Of a stretch of 42,500 nucleotides of DNA, positions 18,357 through 26,838 are shown piece by piece. This DNA is from Brevibacillus panacihumi W25 (GTDB lineage: Bacteria; Bacillota; Bacilli; Brevibacillales; Brevibacillaceae), in NCBI RefSeq assembly GCF_000503775.1, contig NZ_KI629786.1, forward strand, positions 207,501-250,000, in the 5' to 3' direction. Each line of letters begins with the position of its first letter. Positions within the stretch are counted from its first letter, which is position 1. The notes beneath the pieces were generated by a model. It searched no databases, was not told the origin of the DNA, and saw nothing but the letters and a program-made list of their open reading frames with translations. A program made the translations under genes and the position numbers.

Positions 18357-19453
18357 CCCTGCTCTCCTTCCTCCCACAGGCTCACGGAGCGAATTCCCAA
18401 GCCTGGCGCTTGCGGCATCGTCATCTTTCGGCCCTCATAGATCACGCCGCCCTCGACGCCATCTCGCAACAGCATCAGCGGCGCATCAAAATCATAGCGC
18501 GTAATATTTCTTTTGCTGGCTGCAAAATGGGCAGCTGCCGAGACGGACAGGCGCGACTCCACCATGCTGCCAACCATGCAAGGAATCCCGTGCTCCTCTG
18601 CCATTTGGTTGATCAGCTGAGCCTTGAAAATGCCTCCCGCCTTCATCAGCTTGATGTTGATCATATCGGCTGCCCGGTTGCGCAATACCTCCAATGCTTG
18701 AGCCGGGGAAAAGACACTCTCATCCGCCATGATTGGAGTATCGACAGCATCTGTTACCCGTTTCAAGCCCTCAAGATCATGAGCCTTTACGGGTTGCTCG
18801 ACCAGTTCGATACCCAGTCCCATGTCCTCCATCTTGCGGATCGAAACAATCGCTTCTTTGACATTCCAGCCCTGGTTAGCGTCGAGACGAATCTTCACTT
18901 GATTGCCTACCGTTTTTCGAATCTGTTGAATCCGAACGATATCTTCCTCGATGTCGTCCTTCCCTACCTTGATTTTCAGGACATGAAAACCATCCTTCAG
19001 ATAGGCAGCGGCATCTTCTCCCATTTCTTCAGGGCTGTTGACGCTAACGGTATAATTCGTCTCCAACTCATCCCGGTACCCTCCGAGAAGCTGGTAGAGA
19101 GGCAGATTGGCTCGCTGGGCAAGCAAATCGTACAAGGCGATGTCTACTGCGGCTTTCGCGCTGCTGTTGCCTACCATCGACTGGTGCAGGGTATGAAAAA
19201 CATGCTCATGCGCCAGCAGATTGAGACCGACCAGTTGTGGTTTGATCGTTTGCAGGATTGCAGCTTCAATGCTTTGTATGCTGTCACCGGTAATGACGAC
19301 GGTCGCGGATGCTTCTCCCCACCCTACCATGCCGTTGTCGCAGGTGATTTTTACCAAAACGGAATAAAGATGGTCGACGGTACGCAACGCTGTCTTAAAG
19401 GGCTTTTTCAATGGAACCGCGATGCGTCTTGCTTCGATATTTTGGATAATCAT
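18353..19453 (-). CDS. ykfB: L-Ala-D/L-Glu epimerase (enolase superfamily)
   Basis: Interconverts L-Ala-D-Glu and L-Ala-L-Glu so that murein dipeptide can be degraded. The start at 19453 follows GGAGG by 5 nt and gives 366 aa; an ATG four codons earlier overlaps that site. The enolase-superfamily barrel is clear: the KxK pair in LKIKVGKDD near 160, RLDANQGW near 190, VEQPV near 215, MADESV near 240 and NIKLMKAGG near 265 carry the two catalytic lysines and three metal ligands. The context between a peptide importer and YkfC gives the substrate. Other dipeptide epimerases remain possible on sequence alone. Confidence 0.92.
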   Translation of the reverse strand: MIIQNIEARRIAVPLKKPFKTALRTVDHLYSVLVKITCDNGMVGWGEASATVVITGDSIQSIEAAILQTIKPQLVGLNLLAHEHVFHTLHQSMVGNSSAKAAVDIALYDLLAQRANLPLYQLLGGYRDELETNYTVSVNSPEEMGEDAAAYLKDGFHVLKIKVGKDDIEEDIVRIQQIRKTVGNQVKIRLDANQGWNVKEAIVSIRKMEDMGLGIELVEQPVKAHDLEGLKRVTDAVDTPIMADESVFSPAQALEVLRNRAADMINIKLMKAGGIFKAQLINQMAEEHGIPCMVGSMVESRLSVSAAAHFAASKRNITRYDFDAPLMLLRDGVEGGVIYEGRKMTMPQAPGLGIRSVSLWEEGEQG

Positions 19454-19512
19454 AATTTCCTCCATGTGTCTAAGTTGGCTGTCCTGTAAATAATAGCATT
19501 ATTGAAAAAGTT

Positions 19513-19556
19513 CGTAAAAAGGGAGAGCCATTCGCCAAATGGGAATGACGTCTCCC
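19513..19556 (-). terminator. Intra-operon attenuator after dppE
   Basis: On the minus strand GGGAGA (19551-19556) pairs with TCTCCC (19521-19526), with an inner CATTC/GAATG stem, followed by TTTTTAC. It begins about a dozen bases past the dppE stop. A leaky terminator here would make more binding protein than downstream enzymes, as is common after solute-binding protein genes. Confidence 0.65.
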
Positions 19557-19568
19557 AGCCAACTTACG

Positions 19569-21227
19569 TTACTTGACCACTACTTTTCTCAAATCCGTGT
19601 AGCTGAGGGAGGAGCTTTGAATACCGCTGACCTTTTCGCTTTGCAGCAGGGACGTATTGTAGAAGAAGAGTGGAGCGATCGGCGCTTCATCCATCAGCAT
19701 CTTCTCCGCGTCATGCAGCATTTGGAAACGCTTGGCATCATCTGCTTCGAGGTATGTCGCCTGAATCAGCTTGTCGTACTCTGCGTTTTTCCAGCCAGTG
19801 CGGTTATTTGGGCTCTCCGAGCGGAAGTTATCCAGGAAGTTGATCGGATCACCGAAGTCAGGCAACCAGGAAGAACGTGCGATCTGGTACTGCAGCTGCT
19901 TGGTCATGTCGGTCAGCACCTGGCCTTCTACCTTCTGCAGCTTGATGTCGACTCCCAGGTTTTGCTTGAACATCTCTTGAACAGCCAATGCTGTTTTTTC
20001 CGGGTTTGTACCGCTGCGATACGTAAGTGTGATTTCTGGCAAAGTGGTGTAGCCTTTTTCCTTCATGCCTTGCTCCAGCAGTTTTTTCGCTTCGGCTGGA
20101 TCAAATTTGACCAGATCGCCGCCTACTTCACGGAATTCTCCAGTGGAGTTGGCATCAGGCATGCCATACGATACGAAGGCGGTTCCCGGTCTTTGCTTGC
20201 GCATCAGCACCATATCCACCAAGGTTTGACGGTCAATCGCCATGCTGAACGCCTTGCGGATATTGGCGTTGTCGAACGGCTCTTTGGTTACGTTGAAACG
20301 GTAAAACTCCGTTCCTGCACCATCGCGAACATATACTTTCCCTTCACTGAAAAGCTGATCTGCCAGGTCAGCAGGTACTGATGTAGTTCTGTGCAGCTCT
20401 TCGTTTTGGTACATCTGGTATTCCGTATTCGTATCATCGATCATCTTCCAGACAGCGCCTGCCAATGTCACATTTGCTGCATCCCAGTAGTTCTCGTTCT
20501 TCATGATTTTTACTTCGCTGTCATGTGCCCACTCTGTCAGCTTGAAAGGTCCGTTGCCCACGAAGGTAGCGGCTTCGTTTGCCCAGTTCGGGTCTTTTTC
20601 TACAGTCGCTTTATGAACCGGGAAGAATGCCGGGTTGGAGAGCATCAGCAAAGTCCAGGAAGCAGGCTGAGCCAGTTTGAATTCCAGTGTTTTGTCGTCG
20701 ACCGCCTTTATTTGCACGTCATCGGCAGTACCTTTCCCGGTGTTGTACGCTTCTGCGCCCTCAATGATGTAGGCAAGCGGCGCAGCCTGGGAAGCGGTTT
20801 GCGGATCAAGCATGCGTTTCCAGGCGAATACAAAATCTTCGGCTTTGACAGGTTCGCCATTTGTCCATTTATTGTCGCGAAGGGTAAACGTGTACGTTTT
20901 TCCATCGTCCGATATCTTCCATTCAGTCGCTGCAGCAGGCTGCGGCTTTTGGTTCTCATCCAGTCGGGTCAACCCTTCCATCAGGTTGTTCAGAATGTTG
21001 TAGGATGGCTCATCAAAACCAACCGGAGGATCCAGGGAAGTCGGTTCCTTGATGTTGTTGAGCAGCAGCAGCTTGGCAGCTTGCTCGGTCGGTGTTGGCG
21101 CCGGCTCATTGGAATTGGCCGCTGGCGGCTGGGCATTGTTTGCAGGCGGTTCGCCCGATGAACAGCCCACGACGAGCATGGACACAGAAAGCGTGGCCGA
21201 AAACAGAAGTTTTGACCATTTTTTCAC
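19569..21227 (-). CDS. dppE: Dipeptide/oligopeptide-binding lipoprotein
   Basis: Extracellular receptor of the peptide importer. The 552 aa start with a lipoprotein signal; the lipobox is LVVGC with Cys22, followed by a low-complexity Pro/Asn/Ala linker to about residue 50. The rest is a family 5 solute-binding domain, with PTSLDPPVGFDEPSYNIL near 62-79 and the usual SIRKAFSMAIDR-like segment (NIRKAFSMAIDRQTLV). The start is GTG after AAGGGGGAA. It lies between dppD and ykfB. In this operon murein tripeptide or related peptides are the likely ligand, which is inference from context. Confidence 0.93.
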   Translation of the reverse strand: MKKWSKLLFSATLSVSMLVVGCSSGEPPANNAQPPAANSNEPAPTPTEQAAKLLLLNNIKEPTSLDPPVGFDEPSYNILNNLMEGLTRLDENQKPQPAAATEWKISDDGKTYTFTLRDNKWTNGEPVKAEDFVFAWKRMLDPQTASQAAPLAYIIEGAEAYNTGKGTADDVQIKAVDDKTLEFKLAQPASWTLLMLSNPAFFPVHKATVEKDPNWANEAATFVGNGPFKLTEWAHDSEVKIMKNENYWDAANVTLAGAVWKMIDDTNTEYQMYQNEELHRTTSVPADLADQLFSEGKVYVRDGAGTEFYRFNVTKEPFDNANIRKAFSMAIDRQTLVDMVLMRKQRPGTAFVSYGMPDANSTGEFREVGGDLVKFDPAEAKKLLEQGMKEKGYTTLPEITLTYRSGTNPEKTALAVQEMFKQNLGVDIKLQKVEGQVLTDMTKQLQYQIARSSWLPDFGDPINFLDNFRSESPNNRTGWKNAEYDKLIQATYLEADDAKRFQMLHDAEKMLMDEAPIAPLFFYNTSLLQSEKVSGIQSSSLSYTDLRKVVVK

Positions 21228-21317
21228 GAAAATTCCCCCTTGGATTTTTTATGTGGTAATCGGATGACGTCAAAGTCGACGTCCCCTGATCCCATCGAAT
21301 GGAATGGACAAAATTGC

Positions 21318-22334
21318 TTACGTGCCAGTAGGCGATTGCTGTGCGGTCGTCAGCTTCTTGGCCCGCGGGTCCTGCAGCCAACAGGAGACGACATGCTTGC
21401 TGCCCAGCTGTGTTTCCTCGGGCTGGTGCGCGCGGCATACCTCCAGGGCATACTCACAGCGCGCCGCGAAGGCACAGCCGGCGGGTGGTGCGAAAAGGTC
21501 CGGCGGCGTGCCCGGAATCGGGCTGAGCGGAATGTTGCGATCCGCATCCAGACGCGGCATGGAAGAGAGAAGCCCTTTTGTATACGGATGCTGCGGATTG
21601 TAGAAAATTTCGCGCACAGGTCCTGACTCGACGACCTTGCCGGCATACATCACGTTCACCCGATCCGCAATCTTGGCGACCACTCCCAGATCGTGTGTGA
21701 TCATGATGATCGAGACCCCCGTCTTGCGCTGGATGGTCTGAAACAGCTCGATAATCTGCGCTTGAATGGTGACGTCCAATGCGGTCGTCGGCTCATCCGC
21801 GATCAGGATGGCCGGCTTGCAGACCAACGCGATCGCAATCATGATCCGCTGCCTCATCCCTCCGCTGAACTGGTGCAGGTACTGCTTCAACCGGCTTTCC
21901 GGATTGGCGATGCCGACCAATTGCAGGATTTCAGTCGCCTGCCTCTTGGCTTCGCTTCTGGGGACCTTTTGATGGCGAATGATCCCTTCCATGATCTGCT
22001 CCCCGATCGATATGGTGGGATTGAGCGAGGTCATGGCATCCTGGAAGATCATCGAGATCTGCGAACCGCGCATCTCCCGCATTTCTTTTTCCGGCAGCTG
22101 CGCTAGGTCTTTTCCCTGAAACAGCATCTTGCCTCCGACAATTTTGCCGATATGTTCGGGGATCAGGCGCATGATGCTTTTGGCAGTCACGCTCTTGCCG
22201 CAGCCCGATTCACCCACGATCGCGATCGTCTCCCCCTTGTGCAGGGTAAAGCTTACGCCTCGAACGGCTTGAATGGGTCCCCCGTGCGTTTTGAACGCGA
22301 CTTGAAGTCCGTCTACTTCCAGTAATTTTTCCAC
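21318..22334 (-). CDS. dppD: Peptide ABC transporter ATPase, OppD/DppD type
   Basis: First ATPase of the importer. The 338 aa have Walker A GESGCGKSVT at 41-50, the signature FSGGMRQRIMIA near 157 and Walker B ILIADEPTTALDV near 178. The C-terminal peptide-transporter extension has cysteines (GCAFAARCEYALEVC). The start is GTG 9 nt after AAGGAGG, only 5 bp past dppC. A 90-bp gap to dppE contains a GACGTC inverted pair but no clear terminator. Confidence 0.94.
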   Translation of the reverse strand: MEKLLEVDGLQVAFKTHGGPIQAVRGVSFTLHKGETIAIVGESGCGKSVTAKSIMRLIPEHIGKIVGGKMLFQGKDLAQLPEKEMREMRGSQISMIFQDAMTSLNPTISIGEQIMEGIIRHQKVPRSEAKRQATEILQLVGIANPESRLKQYLHQFSGGMRQRIMIAIALVCKPAILIADEPTTALDVTIQAQIIELFQTIQRKTGVSIIMITHDLGVVAKIADRVNVMYAGKVVESGPVREIFYNPQHPYTKGLLSSMPRLDADRNIPLSPIPGTPPDLFAPPAGCAFAARCEYALEVCRAHQPEETQLGSKHVVSCWLQDPRAKKLTTAQQSPTGT

Positions 22335-22339
22335 AGTCG

Positions 22340-23257
22340 CTACCTCCTTGTCTTCGGATCAAATGCGTCACGCAATCCGTCGCCAAGCACGTTGAACGCA
22401 AGCATTGTCATAGAGATGAAGAATGCAGGGAAAAAGAGACGCCACCAGTGACCCGACAAGATCGTGGGAAGACCGTCATTGGCCATCGTTCCCCAGCTCG
22501 CCATCGGCGCCTGAATGCCCAGTCCGAGAAAGCTGAGGAAAGCCTCCGCAAAAATAGCAGAAGGGACAGACAGCGTGACGTAGACGATAATGATCCCGAT
22601 GGTATTGGGCAAAAGATGTTTGCGGACGATGTAGAACGGCTTGGCTCCCATGGTTTTGGCCGCCAGCACATACTCCGAGTTCTTCATCTGCAGCACCTGT
22701 CCGCGCACCGTACGCGCCATCCCGATCCACCCCGTCGCACTCAAGGCGACGATAATCGTCACTAATCCGGACCCCATCACAACCATGAGCAGGATGACGA
22801 CCAAAAGATAGGGCAGACCGTACAAAATATCGACGAAGCGCATCATGATATTGTCGACACGCCCGCCAAGATAACCGGCGATTCCACCGTAAAGGACACC
22901 AATGAAAAAGTCGATCAGCGCCGCCATCAGTCCGACGAACAGGGAGATGCGCGCACCATGCCATACCCGTGTGAACACGTCCCGGCCAAAATCATCGGTG
23001 CCAAACCAATTTTCCGCAGAAGGCGGCTGGTTCTTCGTAATCATGGACTGCTTCGCGTAGTCATGCGGCGAGATGATGGGACCGGCAATCGCCATGACGC
23101 CAAGAATGATAATAATGACCAATCCTGCCAGTGCCAGCTTGTTGCCGCGCAGCCGCAGCCAAGCCTCCTGCCAATAGGTGAGCTGGGGTCGCACAATCGC
23201 TTCCGCACTCAGGTTGTCTTTGCGCATGGGGGTAAACAATTCGTCAGAAACGATCAT
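22340..23257 (-). CDS. dppC: Peptide ABC transporter permease DppC
   Basis: Inner-membrane channel subunit. The 305 aa have a cytoplasmic N-terminus of about 45 residues, a first span (ALAGLVIIIILGVMAIAGPI), an extracytoplasmic segment, then five further spans. The EAA loop reads AAKTMGAKPFYIVRKHLLPN, which docks on the ATPases. The ATG overlaps the dppB stop by 4 bp, so the two permeases are translationally coupled. Confidence 0.95.
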   Translation of the reverse strand: MIVSDELFTPMRKDNLSAEAIVRPQLTYWQEAWLRLRGNKLALAGLVIIIILGVMAIAGPIISPHDYAKQSMITKNQPPSAENWFGTDDFGRDVFTRVWHGARISLFVGLMAALIDFFIGVLYGGIAGYLGGRVDNIMMRFVDILYGLPYLLVVILLMVVMGSGLVTIIVALSATGWIGMARTVRGQVLQMKNSEYVLAAKTMGAKPFYIVRKHLLPNTIGIIIVYVTLSVPSAIFAEAFLSFLGLGIQAPMASWGTMANDGLPTILSGHWWRLFFPAFFISMTMLAFNVLGDGLRDAFDPKTRR

Positions 23258-24192
23258 CCTTCCCTCTCCTTTCCATGGAACTTAATACGCGGATCGATAA
23301 TGCTGTACAGAACATCTACTACGAACATCATGAAGATCAGCAGGGTGCTGTAAAAGACGGTTGTCCCCATGATCACGGAATAGTCGCGGTTGTTGATGCC
23401 CGCCACAAAGTACTTGCCCATTCCCGGAATCGCAAAAATTTTCTCGATGACAAAGCTTCCGGTCAAAATATTGGCGATCAGCGCACCCAAGAGAGTGACG
23501 ACTGGCAATATGGCATTGCGCAGCGCGTGCTTGAACACGATCGTGGCAGGCGACAAGCCTTTGGCGCGAGCCGTCTCGATGTATTCCGCCGTCAACACCT
23601 CCAGCATGTTGGTGCGGGTCAAGCGCGCGATAATCGCGATCGGGCTGAAGGCCAATGCCAGCGCAGGCAAGACCACATGCTGCCACGTTCCCCAGGTGGC
23701 CGTGGGAAACAGCTTCCATTCTACAGCCAGGTATTTGATCAACAGGGAGGCCAACACGAAGCTGGGAACCGAGATCCCGATCACCGCAATCACCATCGCG
23801 ACATAATCAATCAGGCGATTATGCCGCAGCGCCGCTACCACGCCGAGCGCGATCCCGGTCACTATGGCGAAGAGGATCGCGACAAGTCCCAATTGAAAGG
23901 AGACGGGAAACCCGCGAGCGATAATTTTGTTGACCGAATCCGAGCTGTTGGCGATGGAAGGGCCCAAATCGAATTTGACCAGATTTTGCAGGTAAAGCCC
24001 GTACTGCACAATCAGCGGCTTATCCAGATTGTAGAAGGCATTCAGGTTGGCAGCTACGGCGTCCGGCAGGCCCTTGCCTTCCTTCTCAAAAGGATTGCCG
24101 GGCGCTGCATGCATGAGGAAAAAGGTAAGCGTGATGATCAGCCACAACGTCACGATCATGGAGACAAATCGGCGCAAGATAAAAGATAACAA
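23254..24192 (-). CDS. dppB: Peptide ABC transporter permease DppB
   Basis: First gene of the operon and partner of DppC. The 312 aa show the DppB/OppB N-terminus (LSFILRRFVSMIVTLWLIIT) and six membrane spans. The EAA loop is ETARAKGLSPATIVFKHALR. The start codon is TTG, behind an excellent AAGGAGG; rare starts of this kind often lower expression. B. subtilis has dppA, a D-aminopeptidase gene, before this point; here a terminator and an unrelated gene lie there instead. Confidence 0.95.
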   Translation of the reverse strand: MLSFILRRFVSMIVTLWLIITLTFFLMHAAPGNPFEKEGKGLPDAVAANLNAFYNLDKPLIVQYGLYLQNLVKFDLGPSIANSSDSVNKIIARGFPVSFQLGLVAILFAIVTGIALGVVAALRHNRLIDYVAMVIAVIGISVPSFVLASLLIKYLAVEWKLFPTATWGTWQHVVLPALALAFSPIAIIARLTRTNMLEVLTAEYIETARAKGLSPATIVFKHALRNAILPVVTLLGALIANILTGSFVIEKIFAIPGMGKYFVAGINNRDYSVIMGTTVFYSTLLIFMMFVVDVLYSIIDPRIKFHGKEREG

Positions 24193-24241
24193 GGACGCTC
24201 CTCCTTCTGAGATGTAGATTGTAAGCAGGTGAATATAACAA

Positions 24242-24284
24242 AAAACCCAGCAAATGCGATGAATCAGGGCATTTGCTGGGTTTT
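24242..24284. terminator. Strong bidirectional terminator
   Basis: A perfect 16-bp stem (24242-24257 with 24269-24284, 11-nt loop) has A/T runs at both ends. On the minus strand it ends the DUF3870 transcript with GGGTTTTTTG, and so isolates the dpp operon. A weak -10 (TACAAT, 24218-24223) downstream may start dpp transcription. Confidence 0.9.
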
Positions 24285-24331
24285 ACTTACGTGTATGCCG
24301 TGCATACGGATAAATAAAGCAGCGGTCAGGA

Positions 24332-24679
24332 TTATTCGGTTGGGTTGAGCTGCTTTTCACGAAAGGCAATCGCCTGTTTGTACTTCTTGTGGGCGTCTTT
24401 AAAAGCAGCAATCAAGGTTTTTTGGGACGAGCCAAAATAGCGATACCGAATCTCGTCTCCTACTTTGTCCAAATCCAGGATCGAATGACCTACAAAAAGA
24501 GAGCGGGTAAAATCAGAAGTGAGCTGGATCGTAGAGGAACATGAGGCTTCTACGATCTTGTGATTGCTGGTGTCTACAACCAAGCCGATAAAGAACGCGC
24601 TAAACTGCTGCGTAATCGGATTGTTGGACGAAGATTGGGCATCCCCTACGATGTAAACCGTATCTTTATCAAACACCAA
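24332..24679 (-). CDS. DUF3870 family protein
   Basis: A 115-aa soluble protein of unknown function that fits the DUF3870 family as I know it: VYIVGDAQSSSNNPITQQFS near 8-27, then FFIGLVVDTSNHKIVEASCS near 29-48, LFVGHSILD near 61 and RYFGSSQKTLIAAFKDAHKK near 79-98. No membrane span is seen. The start is TTG, or GTG one codon later, with GAGG upstream. It has its own promoter and a strong terminator, so it is a single-gene unit between the Tad locus and the dpp operon. No function can be read from the sequence. Confidence 0.8.
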   Translation of the reverse strand: MVFDKDTVYIVGDAQSSSNNPITQQFSAFFIGLVVDTSNHKIVEASCSSTIQLTSDFTRSLFVGHSILDLDKVGDEIRYRYFGSSQKTLIAAFKDAHKKYKQAIAFREKQLNPTE

Positions 24680-24776
24680 AAGGTCAACCTCGCTTTAACC
24701 GGGCCTCGGGCTCATCCATGCGAGACGTTCGGAACGCTACTTCCTCACAATCGCGGATGACAAGGCGCTTTCCTTT

Positions 24777-24806
24777 ATATTAGCAGAAATATCTCAATTT
24801 TGTAAA
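24777..24806 (-). promoter_or_regulatory. Promoter of the DUF3870 gene
   Basis: On the minus strand: -35 TTTACA (24801-24806), 18 bp, -10 TAATAT (24777-24782) preceded by TGC, an extended -10. The -35 begins 9 bp past the last stop codon of Tad locus A. A leader of about 90 nt follows. Confidence 0.6.
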
Positions 24807-24814
24807 CAAATATA

Positions 24815-25408
24815 CTAACGTTTTACTTCTTCCACACTCACGACCGGGAAGGCATGCCCAGGCAGCGTGGAGAGGAAGGGGCGTTCATCGACGTAAGCAA
24901 CCACGACATGCGAGGGGCCAACCATCGTTTTGGGTGCCAGTTGCAAAACCTCTCCCTGCTTGGTGGTCACAAGGATGCGCAGACGTCCTCCGTCTGGATT
25001 TCGCGCACCCGGGTTGATTCTTTCCACAGCAAGTGCCGAGCCGTCATAGCGCAGATGCAGCTCCCAATCCTGCCTCCAAGAACGAAAATCAATGTAGTGT
25101 CGGACAAAGGGAATCGGATCCGTCGTGACACTATTGGCGGCAGGAATGAAAGAAGCAGCCTCCATTAAGTAACTGCCGTTCTCCCGCATGCGTTCCGCAA
25201 AGCGAATCAGCGCCTCCTCCTCTATCAAATCAATAACCCCTTCCGTCTTGAGCACAGGGTCTACCGCAAAGCTGGCGTGGTGATTGGCAAGCTCCAACAG
25301 GGTCTTAACCTCTTGTTTCTTTTGCATAGCCAAGTCCGTATCCACCACAAATAACCCGATCAAGAGAAAGAAGAGCAATGTAGAAATAGACAAGAGATTG
25401 ATGCCCAT
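24815..25408 (-). CDS. Tad locus A: single-span TadE/TadG-like surface protein
   Basis: A 197-aa protein, last gene of locus A. One N-terminal span (about 4-24, LLSISTLLFFLLIGLFVVD) is followed by a helical segment and a larger extracytoplasmic domain rich in beta-type sequence. This is the layout of TadE/TadG minor pseudopilins, but I see no class III G-xxxx-E cleavage motif. GGAGGGGAG lies before the ATG. No terminator with a U-run is seen in the 9 bp before the next promoter. The assignment rests on position and topology only. Confidence 0.6.
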   Translation of the reverse strand: MGINLLSISTLLFFLLIGLFVVDTDLAMQKKQEVKTLLELANHHASFAVDPVLKTEGVIDLIEEEALIRFAERMRENGSYLMEAASFIPAANSVTTDPIPFVRHYIDFRSWRQDWELHLRYDGSALAVERINPGARNPDGGRLRILVTTKQGEVLQLAPKTMVGPSHVVVAYVDERPFLSTLPGHAFPVVSVEEVKR

Positions 25409-25433
25409 AACCTTCTCCCCTCCTCAAAAACAG

Positions 25434-25850
25434 TCATAGATCGTAATCCATGACGTTGATCGTCCCCTGCCTGCTCACGGCCAGGGTTCGCGATGAGGTC
25501 GGCAGGAGGTTGGTAAAACGCGGATACGGAATTTCCAGGCGCAGCATAAATTCATCCTCGTGGCTCCACATGGCAGGGTCAGCTGACTGCGTACGGACAA
25601 TACTGACAGCAACATCCTGCTCAGTCAGGGAGAACTGTTTTTCCCTCAGCTCTCTGGAGATGACTCTCTTAACCTGCTGTTGGACCACGGCATCGTTAAC
25701 ACCGCCGTGATTGCTTACATATTTGGCTGCAGCGGCGCTTATCTCCAATAGTTCGTTGTGAGCCTGAATCACCGTGTGCACTTGCAACAAACCCAATGGG
25801 ACCAACAGCAGCACCATAACATTGAGAATGACCGCAATAAGCTGTCCCAT
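25434..25850 (-). CDS. Tad locus A: single-span pseudopilin-like protein
   Basis: A 138-aa protein with an N-terminal span (about 5-25) followed by a helix (HTVIQAHNELLEISAAAAKY) and a soluble C-terminal part. The long amphipathic helix running out of the membrane span resembles TadE-like pseudopilins. No prepilin peptidase site is evident. Its ATG overlaps the stop of the 50-aa gene before it. The role is inferred from the operon. Confidence 0.6.
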   Translation of the reverse strand: MGQLIAVILNVMVLLLVPLGLLQVHTVIQAHNELLEISAAAAKYVSNHGGVNDAVVQQQVKRVISRELREKQFSLTEQDVAVSIVRTQSADPAMWSHEDEFMLRLEIPYPRFTNLLPTSSRTLAVSRQGTINVMDYDL

Positions 25851-26002
25851 CAGCCTGTACCAAACCGGGTGACTTGCGTAAGCAGTTTGCCAAAAAACTG
25901 TGTGCCAGATGACATCAGATTATCTGGTCCGGTCAATAACAGATGAACTGTCAAAGGCAGGACCAAAACCATTAAGGCCAGGATGGCGATCATTTTACTC
26001 AT
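25850..26002 (-). CDS. Tad locus A: 50-aa membrane peptide
   Basis: A small gene that is easy to miss. The 50-residue product begins MSKMIAILALMVLVLPLTV, a single hydrophobic span, and ends in a short polar helix (QFFGKLLTQVTRFGTG). The ATG lies 3 nt past the stop of the 135-aa gene, with GGAG overlapping that stop region. Its TGA overlaps the ATG of the next gene (TGATG). Such coupling on both sides argues that it is translated. It shares the MSKM start with another small protein of this locus. Function unknown; a minor pilin or assembly peptide is possible. Confidence 0.6.
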   Translation of the reverse strand: MSKMIAILALMVLVLPLTVHLLLTGPDNLMSSGTQFFGKLLTQVTRFGTG

Positions 26003-26005
26003 CAC

Positions 26006-26413
26006 TTACCACTCCGGATCAAAGTATTCGGAAGGGCGGCTTCCCGCAAACGAAAACAAAACTTCTCCCTGTACGAAGCGATGCATCCACTGTGAAAGGC
26101 GGGATGGGTGAATACGCAGGACAAGCGTCACCTCTTCTTGCCTTTCCTTGCGAGCCCGCTCACCGGGAGTGCGGGGACGGCTTCCGTCAAATACGTCACC
26201 CGACACATCCCAGCCAAGCTCCTCCATTTTCTGTACATAATACGCCGCCAAATCAGGCTCCAAATAGCCAATATCCTGCATGTCGTCAAGGACATCTGCA
26301 TAAATGGCTCTGGCGACGGAGCGTTCCATTGCATACATGTGATACGCCCCCATCCCGGAGAAAATGAGCAGGAGAACGGTGAATGAGATCAGGAATACTT
26401 TTGCTTTAACCAT
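26006..26413 (-). CDS. Tad locus A: membrane-anchored protein of unknown function
   Basis: A 135-aa protein with an N-terminal span (about 5-24, VFLISFTVLLLIFSGMGAYH) followed by a 110-residue extracytoplasmic domain with many charged residues, ending SEYFDPEW. A helix (ARAIYADVLDDMQDIGYL) follows the span as in pseudopilins. The ribosome binding site is weak (AAAGGACC is 16 nt away), so translation may depend on the coupled upstream genes. I do not recognise a family. Confidence 0.6.
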   Translation of the reverse strand: MVKAKVFLISFTVLLLIFSGMGAYHMYAMERSVARAIYADVLDDMQDIGYLEPDLAAYYVQKMEELGWDVSGDVFDGSRPRTPGERARKERQEEVTLVLRIHPSRLSQWMHRFVQGEVLFSFAGSRPSEYFDPEW

Positions 26414-26443
26414 CGCTTCAGGAATTCGGTCCTTTCCTTAACA

Positions 26444-26587
26444 TTAATGAAAGATGATTGTCGCCGCACGATACACCCTCTCCTCTTGAGTCTGACGAAA
26501 TTGAGCTTCCGGTTCAGCCATCCATAGAGAGGAACACAAACTGCCGACCATGATTACGATGACGAGAAAAACATGGACGTGCAGCAT
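26444..26587 (-). CDS. Tad locus A: 47-aa membrane peptide
   Basis: The ATG overlaps the stop of the 66-aa gene (TGATG), with no clear ribosome binding site of its own, so it would need coupled translation. The 47 residues begin MLHVHVFLVIVIMVGSLCSS, a single span, and end in a charged tail (RQTQEERVYRAATIIFH). Support is topology and gene packing only; a chance frame cannot be excluded. Confidence 0.45.
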   Translation of the reverse strand: MLHVHVFLVIVIMVGSLCSSLWMAEPEAQFRQTQEERVYRAATIIFH

Positions 26588-26787
26588 CAGTTGGAGGTAT
26601 ACGGCGAGCCGTTTTGCATCCGGAATTGTATGTTTTCATTGCTGGTGTCGTAATTGAGAGAAGTAACGGAACGATTGATGCGATCAGCCGAGTCATTTGC
26701 CGCCGGGCTTAATTCATTGCCGTAGCTGCTGACGCCAATTCCCAATACCATGACGCAGGCCAGAAAGATAAAAAACATTTTAGACAT
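26587..26787 (-). CDS. Tad locus A: 66-aa secreted or membrane peptide
   Basis: AAAGGGAG lies well before the ATG. The 66-residue product begins MSKMFFIFLACVMVLGIGVS, a hydrophobic segment ending near residue 21, then a polar, Asn- and Ser-rich tail of about 45 residues. It is the paralogue of the 48-aa gene at 26839-26985: 11 of the first 21 positions are identical (M-K-F-I-V-LGI-VSS pattern). The shape suits a small secreted or anchored pilin-like subunit, but it lacks the class III leader of Flp proteins. Confidence 0.65.
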   Translation of the reverse strand: MSKMFFIFLACVMVLGIGVSSYGNELSPAANDSADRINRSVTSLNYDTSNENIQFRMQNGSPYTSN

Positions 26788-26838
26788 GTAGATACACTCC
26801 CTTTGGATTCATTGATTTGATAATGAAATGCTTGTTAC

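Noticed and set aside
18344..19489. A 381-codon plus-strand frame opposite ykfB
   Set aside because: Antisense shadow of a gene with complete enolase-superfamily motifs; no start signal.
26514..26696. A 60-codon minus-strand frame in Tad locus A
   Set aside because: It overlaps two better-supported small genes, has a poor start region and no hydrophobic or pilin-like pattern.
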